Counted from the stretch's first letter, positions 24,863 through 35,950 are shown. The stretch is 64,000 nt of DNA from Alternaria dauci (GCF_042100115.1 NC_091272.1:2046001-2110000); one strand, 5' to 3'. Translations and numbers: made by a program. The notes: generated by a model from the sequence alone, not told the origin.

Positions 24863-25950
24863 TTAAGCCTTACTACCTTTATTATCTTTACTACCCTTAT
24901 TATCTTTACTACCCTTACTATCCTTACTACCCTTACTACTTTTATTACCCTTACTATCTCTACTACCTTTACTATCCTTACTATCCTTACCCGCGCTATA
25001 CTTAGACCTAGTATCTCCTAGCTACGTAGCTAGCGCGTTAGTAGCGCTATCCTTACTCTCCTTATTAGATAGACTATTATTATTATTATTATTATTATTA
25101 CTATTACTACTAGTACTATTCTAGAAAAAGTTAGTTAAGATAAATAAGGTTAGAAGATAAAGTATAAGAGTATACTATAATTACTATATAACTAACTAAC
25201 TACTCTAAGGTAGTAGTAATCTTATACTACTTAACTAGAATTAAGCTAAGGAAGTTAGTAGAAGTTATAAGAATCTAGGTAGGAACTTCTAAAGGAGTCC
25301 TAGAGTAAGTAGTAATATATTAGTAGTTAGTAAACTCTAAGTTAAACTAGTACTATATATATATAAGCTTAATACTTATATAAAGTACTATAGTATTAGT
25401 TTTAAGAGTAGTAGTACCTTATATAGTAGTATTATACCTTACGCGTAAGTAGTATAAATAATTAATATAAGTATTTAAGTTACTAAGAATTTATAAAGAT
25501 TAGCTAAAGTATAATATACTTAAAAAACTTTAAAGTACTTACTTAAGTATAACTACTATAGTTACTAGAACTATAGTAATTATAGTAATACTTATCTAAC
25601 TTCTTATAAATCTACTTTTACTTATAGATAGTCTAAGTATAGTATAAGTAAGTTATATAAGTAGTAATTATATTAGTATACTTATTACTATTACTCTAAG
25701 TAAATACTATAGTATTCTAGAGGTAGGACTTCTTAATATATTATAGATTATAATAATAAACTATATTAGTAAGCTTATAGCTTATGTAGAAGGTATAATT
25801 AAGGTATATATTAGTATTAATATAAAGGTGTTAAGTAAGGTATTAGAAAAATTTCTATTATAATAAATAATAAATAGATAGTTACTATAGAAAATTCTAC
25901 TCTTACTTTACTAAAAAATTCTATAACCCTAAAGAGGAAGTAAAGAAAAG
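24863..25950 (-). pseudogene. Possible antisense ORF of gypsy A between pol and the 3' LTR
   Basis: On the minus strand a frame ends at a TAA at 24863-24865. Its C-terminal part, read back from about 25110, is an Asn run followed by an acidic/basic Ser-Lys-Asp-Gly repeat tail (SKGSKDSKGSKDNKGS type). Further upstream the frame is hydrophobic and less clear, with TAG codons as RIPed Gln or Trp. The region is about 1.4 kb long, too long for a plain 3' UTR, and is conserved in B (60459 onward). Additional antisense frames at this place are known in some Ty3/gypsy lineages. The start is not defined. Confidence 0.35.
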
Positions 25951-26189
25951 TTACCTTTACTATAATATAGTAAAAGTGTAAAGGTAACTTATCTTAAAAT
26001 CCTTAGTTATCTCTATATTACTCTTTAACTTAGTAATAAGTATAATACACTCTACCCTAACACTATATCTATATAGTGTAAGATAGATATACGTAAAGTA
26101 AACTAAAAGACTAGATACTCTTTTCTTATTTTCTAATAAAGATTTTAGGTTTTTATTAAAGCTAGGACTATTAAGGATACTAGCCTAAG

Positions 26190-26200
26190 AGGGGAGGTTC
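26190..26200 (+). other. Polypurine tract of gypsy A
   Basis: aggggaggttc lies directly before the 3' LTR, as expected for the plus-strand primer. The same sequence precedes the 3' LTR of B at 61750-61760. Confidence 0.65.
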
Positions 26201-26431
26201 TATAATATATAAGATATAGTTAGGCTAGAAGAGTACTAAGGTTTTAATATAATTACTTCTCTTATTATCTCTATAGATAAGGAACTTACTCTTAACTTAT
26301 ACTTTACGTGTAGGAAGACTAGTAAGAATTATTATTATTACTTCCTTAGTATACTATTAGAATATAAAGCTATCCCTTACTATTCTCTTCTAGTATAAAG
26401 TAAATACTATTACTTATAACTACCCCTTATA
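26201..26431 (+). repeat. 3' LTR of gypsy A
   Basis: It matches the 5' LTR at 19713-19942 and is followed by the gatag duplication. Confidence 0.88.
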
Positions 26432-26436
26432 GATAG
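26432..26436 (+). repeat. 5-bp target duplication of gypsy A, right (gatag)
   Basis: This is identical to 19708-19712. Confidence 0.8.
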
Positions 26437-27251
26437 CTAACTATAAAGACTTTACTACTACTAGTATTATTAATCTAGGCCTTATAGATAACCTCCTCTA
26501 CGTCCTTTAGTATCTATATTCTACTCTTCTTTACTATCTCCTCTACTTTAATATTACTAATATTAGAGGTATTAATAATATTAATATTATCTACTATCTT
26601 AGTCTATAAGAGGTAGTAGAACTTAGGTAATTACTTATCTAACTTATTAAGGACTACTCTAGGTAGCTCCTATATATATATAAGGTAGGTATATTATATA
26701 TTTATAGATATATTAATTAGCACCTATCTAGCTAGGGTTTTTAGGCTAGGCTAGAAGACCTCTTAGATAAGGATAAAGAGGAAATATATATATTTATATA
26801 TAGTGCGATTTAATTATATATAGTGTAATTTAATTATATATAGTAAGATACTTAAAGTTAGTATTAGTATAAAGGTTAGAAGTAGCTAGGCTTTTATAGA
26901 AATATATAAAATTCTAGGTAAGCTTAATTATAGTAAAGATACTATATCTTCCTCCCTTTATAATATATTATAATTATATTACTAGCTAATACTAGTAATC
27001 CCTATTAGGCCTACTAAGGTTTAATAAGTATCTTTTTAGTTACCTTTAGTAAATTTTTTTAACTTTAGTTTTCGCGTATAGACGTTAGAGCTTTACTACC
27101 CTAAAATACTAATTAATCTAGTATTTAAATTATATTATTACTTTATCTTTTTTTATTAACTTTTATAACTAATAAGTAGAGGGATAACTACTTTTTACTT
27201 TTTTAAAGTTTTATTTTAATAATACTCCCTTACTTATAGAAAATAAAAAAT
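26437..27251 (+). mobile_element. F2-1, right part
   Basis: F2 sequence resumes after gypsy A and runs to the A-rich right end gaaaataaaaaatta. It is fully RIPed. Two or three short copies of a tatagtg(c/t)raattaatt unit near 26800-26850 resemble those at 41070-41130. Confidence 0.85.
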
Positions 27252-27266
27252 TATAGTTATTATATT
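27252..27266 (+). repeat. Target-site duplication of F2-1, right copy
   Basis: tatagttattatatt is the partner of 19136-19150. Confidence 0.75.
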
Positions 27267-27595
27267 AATATATCTTATATTAACTATAAAGGTATATATA
27301 ATTATAGTAGTTTAGTATTAGTTATATTAGCTTAATATAACTAAGCTATATAAGCCTTTATATCTATAGATAAAGTTAGTAATCTACTAAACTAACTCTT
27401 TTTATATATTAGTATAAGAGTTATATTAATAACTAATATCTAGACTAAATAAGGATAAGTTAATAGTACTACTAGTATTATTAATAATATTCTATAAGAT
27501 ACTAGTATAGCTAATTTATAAAAAGAGATACTTAAGGCTATTCTTATTACTTTATTAGAATATACTAGTCTAAGCCTTTATATATATACTATAAA
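27267..27595. other. AT-rich sequence, nothing recognised
   Basis: This is RIPed spacer between F2-1 and the palindrome. No frame or motif was seen. Confidence 0.4.
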
Positions 27596-28142
27596 TATAA
27601 AGGAATAGCTCTAGACTACTAAACTATATACCTCTAAAAAGAGTAGTAATAACTAAGTAGTTATTTCTTATCTAGAATAGTATATATAGTATATAATACT
27701 TCTTCCTTACTAGTCTCTTTACTAGGTAAAAGTAAGTCCTTATACTACCCCTCCTCTCTAGAATAGAAGGTTCTAGTCCTCTAGAATATATAGAGACCCT
27801 AGATATATATACTAGACCCTAAGTAAGCTTACCCTTTATCTTCTCTATACTATTCTAGGTCTATCTAGAGACTAGTAGTCTAGAATAGTATAGAGAAGAT
27901 AAAAGGTAAGCTTACTTAGGGTTTAGTATATATATCTAGGGTCTCTATACGTTCTAGAGGACTAGAACCTTGTATTCTAGAGAGGAGGGGTAGTATAAGG
28001 ACTTACTTTTACCTAGTAGAGAGACTAGTAAGGAAGAAGTATTATATACTATATATACTATTCTAGATAAGAAATAACTACTTAGTTATTACTACTCTTT
28101 TTAGAGGTATATAGTCTAGTAGTCTAGAGCTATTCCTTTATA
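27596..28142. repeat. 547-bp foldback palindrome
   Basis: The arms 27596-27858 and 27880-28142 (263 bp each) are reverse complements with very few mismatches and no indels; the symmetry centre is constant from end to end. The loop is 21 bp. Both arms are RIPed in the same way, and one CA/TG-type word (accttgtattc near 27968) survives. It may be a foldback or MITE-like element, or the scar of a head-to-head duplication. No protein frame is present. Confidence 0.85.
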
Positions 28143-30191
28143 CTAATAGTTAGGCTATTATATCTATCTTTCTTATTTTATATAAGTTTTATTAAAATAA
28201 GATATCTTATTCTTAACTATAATTTTTATTATTATTTACTTAGACTATTATTATTTATAAGTCTTAAGGTATAAGTCTTAACTAAGTAGTAGTATACTAT
28301 AAAAGAGACTCTATCTTAAGTTTATTATATATTACTATTTCTTAAGTTAAAAGTTTAGAGAGTTTAGTATTAAAGGAGCCTATATCTTTTAATTATTTAT
28401 ATAGAAAGGAGGGTAAGGTAGTATAGTAGTAGAAGAAGAATAAAGAGTAGTAAGTTAAAGAAATTATTTCTTTATAAGAGATAAGCTTTTTTTAAGCTTA
28501 TCCTCTATAGTAGGCCTAATACTAGCTATATTAATCCTCTATTATATCCCTTACGTCTACTAACTTATTATAGTAGTTCTAAATACCTTATATTTAGTCT
28601 TCTCCCTCTCTATTAAAGTTTTCTTTAAATTCTTTTTAGAATTTATAGTCCCTAAAGTTAAGCTCTTCTTTAACTATATTAATATCTAAGTCCTCTAGAA
28701 TCTTAGTTAATTTAACTTAATACTTAGCTAATACTCTACTTACTTAGCTTATCTATAATTTATTACTCTAGTATAGTTATATTATTTATATTAATTACTT
28801 CTTCTTCCTCTTCTAAGTTCTAGTTAGTATTAAGGCTAGACCCTACTCTAGCTTATAAATTATTTATCTTTTATTAGTAATTATTAGCCTATACCTTCTA
28901 TATAAACTTACTAAGATTAGGTTTAGGCTTATCCTCTATTAGTACGTTATTATCCTTATTATCTATTACTTATATATTAGTTTATAAGCTAATACTTAGC
29001 TAATACTACTATACTTAAGCTATATCCTAGCTTAAATTCTAGTCTTAGTTACTCTAACTTAAACTAGTTATTTATATTCTTAGGTAGCCCCCCTTTAGGC
29101 TCTCCTAATTCTAGTAGTATATATATAGCTTCTTTACTATTAATATACTTATATAGAAACTTCTTACTAGAGAATACTTATTTATTAAATAGTAGAGGTA
29201 GGTAGTATAAGCTATACTAAGTAATAAGGTAAAGGTAGTTATTTTCTTAGAAGTATCTTTATATTTATATAGTAATAACTATAGCTATAATAATCCTCTC
29301 CTAATATTAGAAAAGTAGTATAAATAGGGGGATTAGTAGGCTAGTATTATTATTAATTTTAATTAGGGGCTTATAGCGTTTAATATATTTCTAATAAGTT
29401 TCCTTAATAAGGTTAACCTAATATTATTAGCTTTAGCTAATACTAGACTAATACTAGTATATCTAATATACTTTATTATAGTAAGTAGGTAACTTAGTAT
29501 ATAAAGAGCTTTCTAATAAATATAAGTAGGCTTAAGGAGTATAAGTTAGTATAATTTATATTATAGTAAGTAGTTATAAATATACTTTAAACTTAGCGCC
29601 TATTATCTACTTAATATATACTCTAAAGTCTATATTATATAGTATATTAATCTTAGTAGTAGTATTCTTAGCTATTTCTATCTAGAAATCTTTAATATAT
29701 AACTAGTACTTAAGGTTATAGTCTTTATTATACTAGCTATTAATATAGTTAAGGTATACTCTAGCCTTATACTTAGGTATAACTATTATATAGTATTAGT
29801 ATTAGCTAATACTTACCTAATACTATACTTATACTTAGTATTATCTATATCTCCTTTTATATCTAGTTCTTACTCTACTCCTATAAAAGTACTATTAGCT
29901 TCTATATAAACTACCCCTAATACTATATATATAATCTAATTAGGAGGTATTAAACTATCCTTTAGTTAGTAGATAGTTTCTTATTTTATAAAGTACTTAT
30001 TCTTCTCTTTTTATATTATAGTATTTCTAGTTTACGCCCTACCCTCTTAGCTTAGGTACTTATTCTAACTAAACCTATAACCTCTTAGTAGGGCCTAATA
30101 CCTACCTAATACTAATATACCTAATCTCTATAGTAATATTATTACTCTAGTAGTAGAAGTTATCTTTAAGACGCTTTCTTTTAGTCTTATC
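28143..30191. other. RIP-saturated region, no gene recognised
   Basis: About 2 kb of AT-rich sequence with dispersed cctaatact words between 29400 and 30130. No domain motif can be read in any frame. It is probably the remnant of an older repeat into which F2-2 inserted. Confidence 0.45.
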
Positions 30192-31652
30192 TTTTTCTTT
30201 TAGCTTTAGCCTTTATAGACTTTTTTTATTATTATAGTGTATTTAGAAGCTTTTTTTAAGATTAAGTACTAACTAAGTAACTAAAGGCTTATACTTATAC
30301 TTAGTACTACTAGTATATACATAGTAAATTATAAATACTAGATACTAAAGATATATAGTAGTATTAGACGCTTACTAGAGATAAGTAGTAACCTTCTAAT
30401 ATATATACTATCCTCTACTATCCTTAACTATTTCTACCCTCTATAGCTACCCTCTATAGCTACTCCTACTCCTACTCCTACCCCTACTATATCCCTTCCT
30501 TATAATACTTATATTACTACTAACTATAACCTCTAAGTTAAATAATTATATAGCTAGTATACTAAGCGTAGCTAATATACTTTAAAGCCTTTTACTACCC
30601 CTATAGTTATAGTTATATCCTTATTTAAATATAGCTATCTATAATACTATTACTACTAGATAATTAACTTTAGCTAAAGGAATACTAGTAGTATAGTTAT
30701 CTATACCTTATTTTACTCTCCCTATAGTATACGTTTAAACTCCCTCTCTATAACTCCTAGATCTCTCTCCTTAACTACCTTATTAACGTCTAGGATTTAT
30801 TAGTATAGCTACTCCTTAGTCTCTTTACTAACGCCTAAAGCTACTATAGCTAAGTAGCTATACTAAATAAGCTTAATAAAGTAACGTATATTAGTATATA
30901 TAATAAATATTAACTTAAACCTCTTCCTCCTTAGGATTATTATTATAGTCTTTTCTACTCTCTCCTCTATTATAATATAGCTAACCCTAGTCTCTATTAT
31001 AAGGTCCTTATTAGGTTTAGTATAGTAAAAGTACTAAAGGAGCTTAGGTATACGCTCCTATAACTCTTAGAAGACTTTTAGGGGTAGCTTACTAATATAT
31101 ATAATACTTAGATCTTTTATATTATTAAATAGTATAAGTAGGACCTCCCCTACTAAGGTATAATTATTCTTATAGTATAATATATTAAGGATTACTGTAG
31201 TATTTATATATAGTATAAAATAATTATATATAGTATTAAAGCTTATAAGTTAGTATTAGTATAAAGTTTAGAAGTAGCTAGGTTTTTATATAACCTCCTC
31301 TTAGTTATAGTAAATATACTATATCCTCTCTCCCCTTTATAATATATTATAATTATATTACTAGCTAATAGCTAGTAATCCCTATTATACCCTCCTAAGG
31401 TTTAATAGGTGTCTTTTTTAAGTTACCTTTAGTAAAAATATTTTAACTTTAGTTTTTATATATAGATATTAGAGCTTTACTACTATAAAATACTAATTAG
31501 TCCTATATTTAAACTATATTATTACTTTATCTTTTTTATTAACTTTTACGACTAATAAGTAGAGGGATAGCTACTTTTTATTTTTTTAAAGTTATATTTT
31601 AATAATACCCCTATACTTATAGAAAATAAAAAATTAATTAAATTATCTTGTT
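30192..31652 (+). mobile_element. F2-2: near full-length RIPed F2 copy
   Basis: It starts at ttttagctttagcc and ends with an extended A-rich tail aaaataaaaaattaattaaa. A likely 12-bp target duplication, ttatctttttct before the element and ttatcttgttct after it (near 31647), differs by one base. Middle positions contain small deletions compared with F2-3. Confidence 0.75.
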
Positions 31653-32884
31653 CTATATCTAAGGTGTTTTAAATAGTAAGCTTAAACTTTTTTAACTAGA
31701 ATATTAATAAGGCCTAATTAATATAAGCCTATATTAGTTAAGGTAGTAATATATACTTACCTTATTAGTAGTATTATTTAATAGGATCTTAATAAGCCTA
31801 ATACTTATAGCCTTCTTACATTACTCTCTATTCTTAATAGTATATAGGTTTATAGAGTATATAGCCTTAGATAGATTTAGTATAGTAGGTAGTTATAGTA
31901 GTATTAGTTTAGTATACCTAGTATTAGGCTCTATAAGTCTATAAGGTATAAGTAAGGTATAAGAAGTAAAGAAGGAGTAGAGGAGATATTATTAGTATAA
32001 GTAATATTAGCGTAAACTTACTATATTTAAAGCTTACTTTTAATCTAAGATTAGTATTCTTAATTAGCTATAATCTTACTATTACCTACGCTAGTAGGAT
32101 TAGTAGTAAAAGTAAAGGTAAAAGTAAAAGTAAAGTTTAAATATATATTTTTTCTTCTATACTTTAATCCTCTTCCTCTTCTATCCTCTTCCTCTTATAT
32201 TTATTTATTATTATCTAATACTATACTAATACTCTTATTAGTATATTATCTTACTTTCTATTTACTTATATACTATATAGTACTTATAATATCTATTAGC
32301 TCTAATATATTAAGTTTACTTTTACTTTTACTTTTACTTTTACTTTCTACTCTTACTTATTATTATAGTTACCTAAAAGTATTTACTATTAATATAGTAT
32401 TATTTACTCTTATAGTTAACTTTTCTTTTACTTCTTACTTACCTTTTATACTTATAACCTAATAACCCTAATTACTACTACTATAATAATAATAATACTA
32501 CTACTACTTCTCTTAATATAGTTAACTATATATATTAGCTAGTATTAGCTAGTATTAGTTTATATCTTATACTTACTTAGGGTTTAGTACTACTTATCCT
32601 CTACTTAGTATAACTAACCTTAAGGGTACTTAAGGTTATCTTACTATTACTTATAAAGCTTTTTACTTTATTATCTTAATAATAAGTATATATATTCCTA
32701 ACTACTACTTCTTACCTATTAATCTTAGTACTTTACTTAATTTACCTACTCTAAGTTCCTTAATAGTATAACTACTTAGTATTACTTTAGATACTCTACT
32801 TACTACTACTCTTACTAGTAGCGCTAATAGTAGTAGTTAAGATTTAACTTATATAGCTATTAATAGTTATATTTATAAGAGTAC
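31653..32884. other. RIP-saturated region with complementary simple repeats
   Basis: It contains a (gtaaaa)n run at 32100-32138 and a (cttttac)-type run at 32318-32347 that are reverse complements and could pair. No coding motif is seen. It is the left host sequence of the clean F1 island. Confidence 0.45.
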
Positions 32885-32897
32885 TAGTAAGACTTTA
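32885..32897 (+). repeat. Target-site duplication of the clean F1 copy, left
   Basis: tagtaagacttta here is identical to 34239-34251. The base composition changes abruptly from RIPed to normal immediately after it. Confidence 0.88.
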
Positions 32898-33149
32898 CCC
32901 TCTGGGCCTTAGGGATGGGGCCTACAGTGTCATCTCATATTGCGTTGCCAAGAAATTTTGAAACTAAGCCTGAACTGTCCTAGCGTATTCAGAAGTCTCT
33001 TTTTGCCTATAACACCTCTCCGTCCATCCCCCACATCACGCCCTGCACCGCCTCAACATCCCCACTATCACGATCACTGCTAATACTACCTAGAGATTAA
33101 GCTCTATCGCATCGCAGCAATCACATTTCAAGAGCGCAAGCACCGCCGC

Positions 33150-33208
33150 TATCACGATCACAGTCACGGTCACAGTTACAATTACAATTACGATTACAAT
33201 TACAATTC
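33150..33208 (+). repeat. Hexanucleotide microsatellite of F1, unmutated form
   Basis: Imperfect tcacag and ttacaa hexamers run from gatcacagtcacgg to the tttaagcgg junction. In RIPed copies the same place is ttatag hexamers (13110) or 9-mers (49676, 52565). Confidence 0.8.
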
Positions 33209-33361
33209 CCTTTAAGCGGCTACAAAGCCTATACATTACTATCGCCTAAACTCCTCCGCAGCCGCTACGCACCTAATAGGTCCTATTGTGCCGTATCCTA
33301 AGCCTCCCGCGTCATCATCGTCGTTGTCGAATCGATCGTCAGCCGTACCTACTCGATACGA

Positions 33362-34009
33362 TCACAAGATGGGGATGAGCTGGCCGAGGACCCACCACAG
33401 CCATCCATCGTAGTCCCCGCTCATGACCATCTTGACATACGCCTCTTGCTCTATCGTGAGCGTGCCCCCAGCCGCTATCATGTCACTCAGCTTCTCGATG
33501 CGAACGTTCTGCTCTACAGCAACAGATGACCTCGCTTCTGTGTTTATCCCGGTGCTGGCCAGCAAAGCGACGCTGCCCAGGCGAACAAGAGTCACGGCAA
33601 ACGGGCCATCCGTGTGGAAGAGAATTTCATATTGGTCCTCAGTGGTATCATCCGACAAGTTCAGAGAGGAGAGGCAGGCGTCCAGGAAGGGGCTCAAGAC
33701 ACCATGAGGCTTGAGATCATCGTAGTTCAAGCTGATTTGATCCTTGGTGTACCAGTGCTTTGCGTCTGCGTCGGTGTCGACGTTGAGTGCCGTCTGCAAC
33801 TCCAGGAATGGCCGCTCGACGCCCATGACGCGATCGCACGTCACAAGGCGCATGGTGTTGAAGAAGGTGTTTCTCTTTGGTGGTAAGCTTCGGGATGGAG
33901 TGTTGAAGTGGAAGTTGAGAAATGGAAATTTGAAGAGCCAGCAGTTGCTCAAATATTTCTTCATTCTCGAGTACCATGGTCGCGAGCCTGGATGCGAGCC
34001 ATGGACCAT
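33362..34009 (-). CDS. Hypothetical protein of the F1 element
   Basis: This is the only sizeable open frame in the window: 215 codons from the first Met. A second Met at codon 53 (33853) gives a 162-residue form that looks more protein-like throughout, and I consider that start at least as likely. The N-terminal 52 residues are basic and aromatic and could be an upstream read-through. The 162-residue part is acidic in the middle (DTDADAKHWYTKDQ, then a DDTTEDQYE block). It has a hydrophobic Val/Leu-rich segment and a C-terminal DYDGWLWWVLGQL stretch. No known domain, catalytic triad, zinc finger or signal peptide is evident. RIPed copies have multiple stops in this frame. The frame is antisense to the inferred retroposition polarity of F1, so it may be a captured gene or fortuitous. 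Function is unknown. Confidence 0.45.
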   Translation of the reverse strand: MVHGSHPGSRPWYSRMKKYLSNCWLFKFPFLNFHFNTPSRSLPPKRNTFFNTMRLVTCDRVMGVERPFLELQTALNVDTDADAKHWYTKDQISLNYDDLKPHGVLSPFLDACLSSLNLSDDTTEDQYEILFHTDGPFAVTLVRLGSVALLASTGINTEARSSVAVEQNVRIEKLSDMIAAGGTLTIEQEAYVKMVMSGDYDGWLWWVLGQLIPIL

Positions 34010-34118
34010 GGTTTGAAAACTCCTCTTCCCCCCAAACTCCTCTTCTCCCCAACGTCGCCGCGACTTTCCAGAACCTCCTGAAGTTCAGGGCTTTGGCTTC
34101 AACCCATCTATTGTCGAA

Positions 34119-34124
34119 TATATA
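34119..34124 (-). promoter_or_regulatory. Possible TATA box for the F1 minus-strand frame
   Basis: TATATA on the minus strand lies 110 nt upstream of the first Met and about 265 nt upstream of Met53. It is kept in every F1 copy that reaches this point, but AT-rich context makes a chance match possible in the RIPed copies. In the clean copy it stands out from GC-balanced surroundings. Confidence 0.35.
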
Positions 34125-34145
34125 CAGCTGCATACAGTGAAAACA

Positions 34146-34166
34146 GGTGTTTGGGAAACACACCTT
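34146..34166. promoter_or_regulatory. Conserved imperfect palindrome of F1
   Basis: The outer arms are AGGTGT and ACACCT, with an inner TGTTT-ggg-AAACA. It is conserved in F1-2 (near 14120) with its CA/TG retained, and recognisably in other copies. It could be a protein-binding site or an RNA hairpin near the element's right end. The role is unknown. Confidence 0.4.
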
Positions 34167-34238
34167 TACCGCGATTTATCACAGTGTCTTTCAACAGTGT
34201 TGTGCTTGCGTCTTTTACCAGCACGTTTATCATTTGAA

Positions 34239-34251
34239 TAGTAAGACTTTA
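34239..34251 (+). repeat. Target-site duplication of the clean F1 copy, right
   Basis: tagtaagacttta is identical to 32885-32897. RIPed sequence resumes immediately. Confidence 0.88.
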
Positions 34252-34985
34252 TATATATAGTTTAGAGTTAAGATCTAATATAACTATAAAGTAGAATAGG
34301 TTCTAGTCTTCTATAGTAATATAATAGGACTTAAGAAAATTACTTAATAAGGTTAGTCTAATACTACCTAATACTAACTAATACCTTACTTTACTAATAG
34401 TATTATATAGCCTATATAGTAGAGGAGATCTAGTACTACTAGTAATATTAGGGTTAAGTACTACTAAAGCTTATTATCCTATACTATATTAAAGAGTTTA
34501 TAGCTATAGAGCTTAAAGCTCTATTCTATTACTACCTAAATCTACTTAGTAAGATAAGTATATCTACCTTTACTATTATTTATAAAGCTACTAAAGAAAT
34601 ATACTTTTAGCTCTAAGTTAATATATATATAATTATAGTATTAGCTTAGTATTAGATTAACTTTCTTAGTTATAAAAGTTATAGTTAAGTATTAAGGTAC
34701 TATTATTACTACTCCTAAGGATATAGCTAATACCTTTAAGGTAGCTAGGTTACTAAACGCCTACCTAAAGCTCTTAGAAAACTATATCTTCTAATATACT
34801 TAGGTTATTATAGGGTGTTATAGGTCCTTAAGTTTATAATATATAGTTCTTAAAAGTATTTATACTATCTACTTTTAGTCTTATAGTCTAGCTCTTAGTT
34901 AGTAATAAGAATAAAAAAGATATTTTATAGCTTTAAATAATTTAGCTTACTTTATATTACTATTTTATTTTTTATAAAATAGAAG
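34252..34985. other. RIP-saturated sequence, nothing recognised
   Basis: This continues the host sequence of the clean island. Short 'ctaatactacctaatact' words occur near 34358. No motif is seen. Confidence 0.4.
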
Positions 34986-35833
34986 GTTTATAAATTTTAT
35001 AACTTTCTTTTTATATCCTTATTATAGTTATTTTAGATTTATAGATATATTACTATTAATAGTTACTAACTAAGGTAGCTTAATAATAGAAAATAAGTCT
35101 TCTTCTTACTATATTTCTTAGTATTTATATATAGTATCTATTAGCTAAGAATTTATAATAAGATTATTAGAGACTATAGGGGTACCTTTATATAGCTCTC
35201 TAGTAATCTTATACTCCTTATTATTCTTAGTAGGTCTTCCTTATTTCTAGATATCTTTATTCTTTATACTATCTATATCCTATAATCTTATACTATTCTT
35301 AGGTTTAGGGTATATTATAGTATTAGCTTTAGTAAGAGATCTAAGAGTAGATTCTCCTCCTCTTAAGATAATATTTACTATATTAACCTTATTTAGTTAA
35401 TAGTTTATATTAAGTAAGTAAGGGTTAAATAGTTAGTCTTAGAACTACTAAAATTAATATAATATATTATATTTCTCTTTATATTAGTCTAAAGAGGAGG
35501 TAATATTAGCTAAAGCTATAAGGTTTCTTAGTCTAGTATACCTTAAAGCTAGATATAAATCTCTTCTTAGAAACTTCTTAAGAATAATACTTAAAGCTAG
35601 CTAGTTAAGGATATTATTAGTAATATTAAAGTATTCTCTAATTTTAGCTTTTAGCTATTAGAGAATAAAGTTAAAAAGAACTAATCTTAAGATCTCTCTA
35701 AGTCTTATATATAGAGGGCTAAAGTAGTAAGTCTTATACTTAGTATTTAGGTCTTAGTTAAAGCTAATCTACCCTATCTTCTTTAGGTAATTATATAGGT
35801 TATAGTTCTTAACCTAATATCTTATCTTATTAT

Positions 35834-35950
35834 ATATTTAAATAATAAACGTACTAGTAAAAGACGTAAGTATAATACTATTAAAAGATACTATAATAAA
35901 TTATAGTAAAGGTATATTTCCTAAATACCTATTTTTACTATATATAGCTA
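35834..35950 (-). mobile_element. F1-5: ~115-bp right-end fragment of F1, reverse
   Basis: Only the last ~115 bp of F1 are present (reverse complement of about 34125-34238), inserted in the gypsy C fragment. It is the shortest F1 copy and again keeps the right end, as expected of abortive reverse transcription from that end. Confidence 0.75.

Larger units (their letters stand above)
19713..26431 (+). mobile_element. Ty3/gypsy chromovirus A, complete but RIP-inactivated
   Basis: This 6.7-kb element has two ~230-bp LTRs, a 5-bp target duplication (gatag), gag with a CCHC box, pol in the Ty3 order and a C-terminal chromodomain. Chromodomains of this kind steer integration to heterochromatin, which fits its setting. 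It is a close relative of element B at 55312-61992; most differences are C/T or G/A. It is inserted in F2-1 and is therefore younger than F2-1. Confidence 0.92.
32898..34238 (+). mobile_element. F1-4: full-length F1 element without RIP
   Basis: This 1341-bp element starts ccctctgggccttaggg and ends cgtttatcatttgaa, flanked by a perfect 13-bp direct repeat. CA and TG are frequent and GC content is normal, in contrast to both flanks. No terminal inverted repeats are visible. At least ten other full or partial copies lie in the window, all RIPed. Several of these keep only the right end and have target duplications of 13 to about 20 bp, which suggests RNA-mediated copying with the right end as the 3' end. 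It carries the agaacctcctgaag subfamily marker shared with F1-3, F1-6 and F1-9. It must have inserted after the older copies were mutated, or have escaped RIP. Confidence 0.9.

Noticed and set aside
32450..32475. Telomere-like ccctaa words
   Set aside because: These are isolated words such as aataaccctaatt only. There is no tandem TTAGGG array anywhere in the window.
33423..33886. Open frames on the + strand of the clean F1 copy (94, 62 and 90 codons)
   Set aside because: They overlap the longer minus-strand frame, have low-complexity Ser/Arg-rich content typical of an antisense shadow, and do not extend across the element.
33717..34163. 148-codon minus-strand frame overlapping the F1 protein
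   Set aside because: It is a different frame over the same bases, with an Arg/His-rich tail typical of an out-of-frame shadow. The 215-codon frame is longer and more protein-like.
32898..34238. F1 as a cut-and-paste DNA transposon
   Set aside because: No terminal inverted repeats are visible, target duplications vary in length, and truncations mostly retain one end. It remains possible if the duplication lengths prove constant elsewhere.
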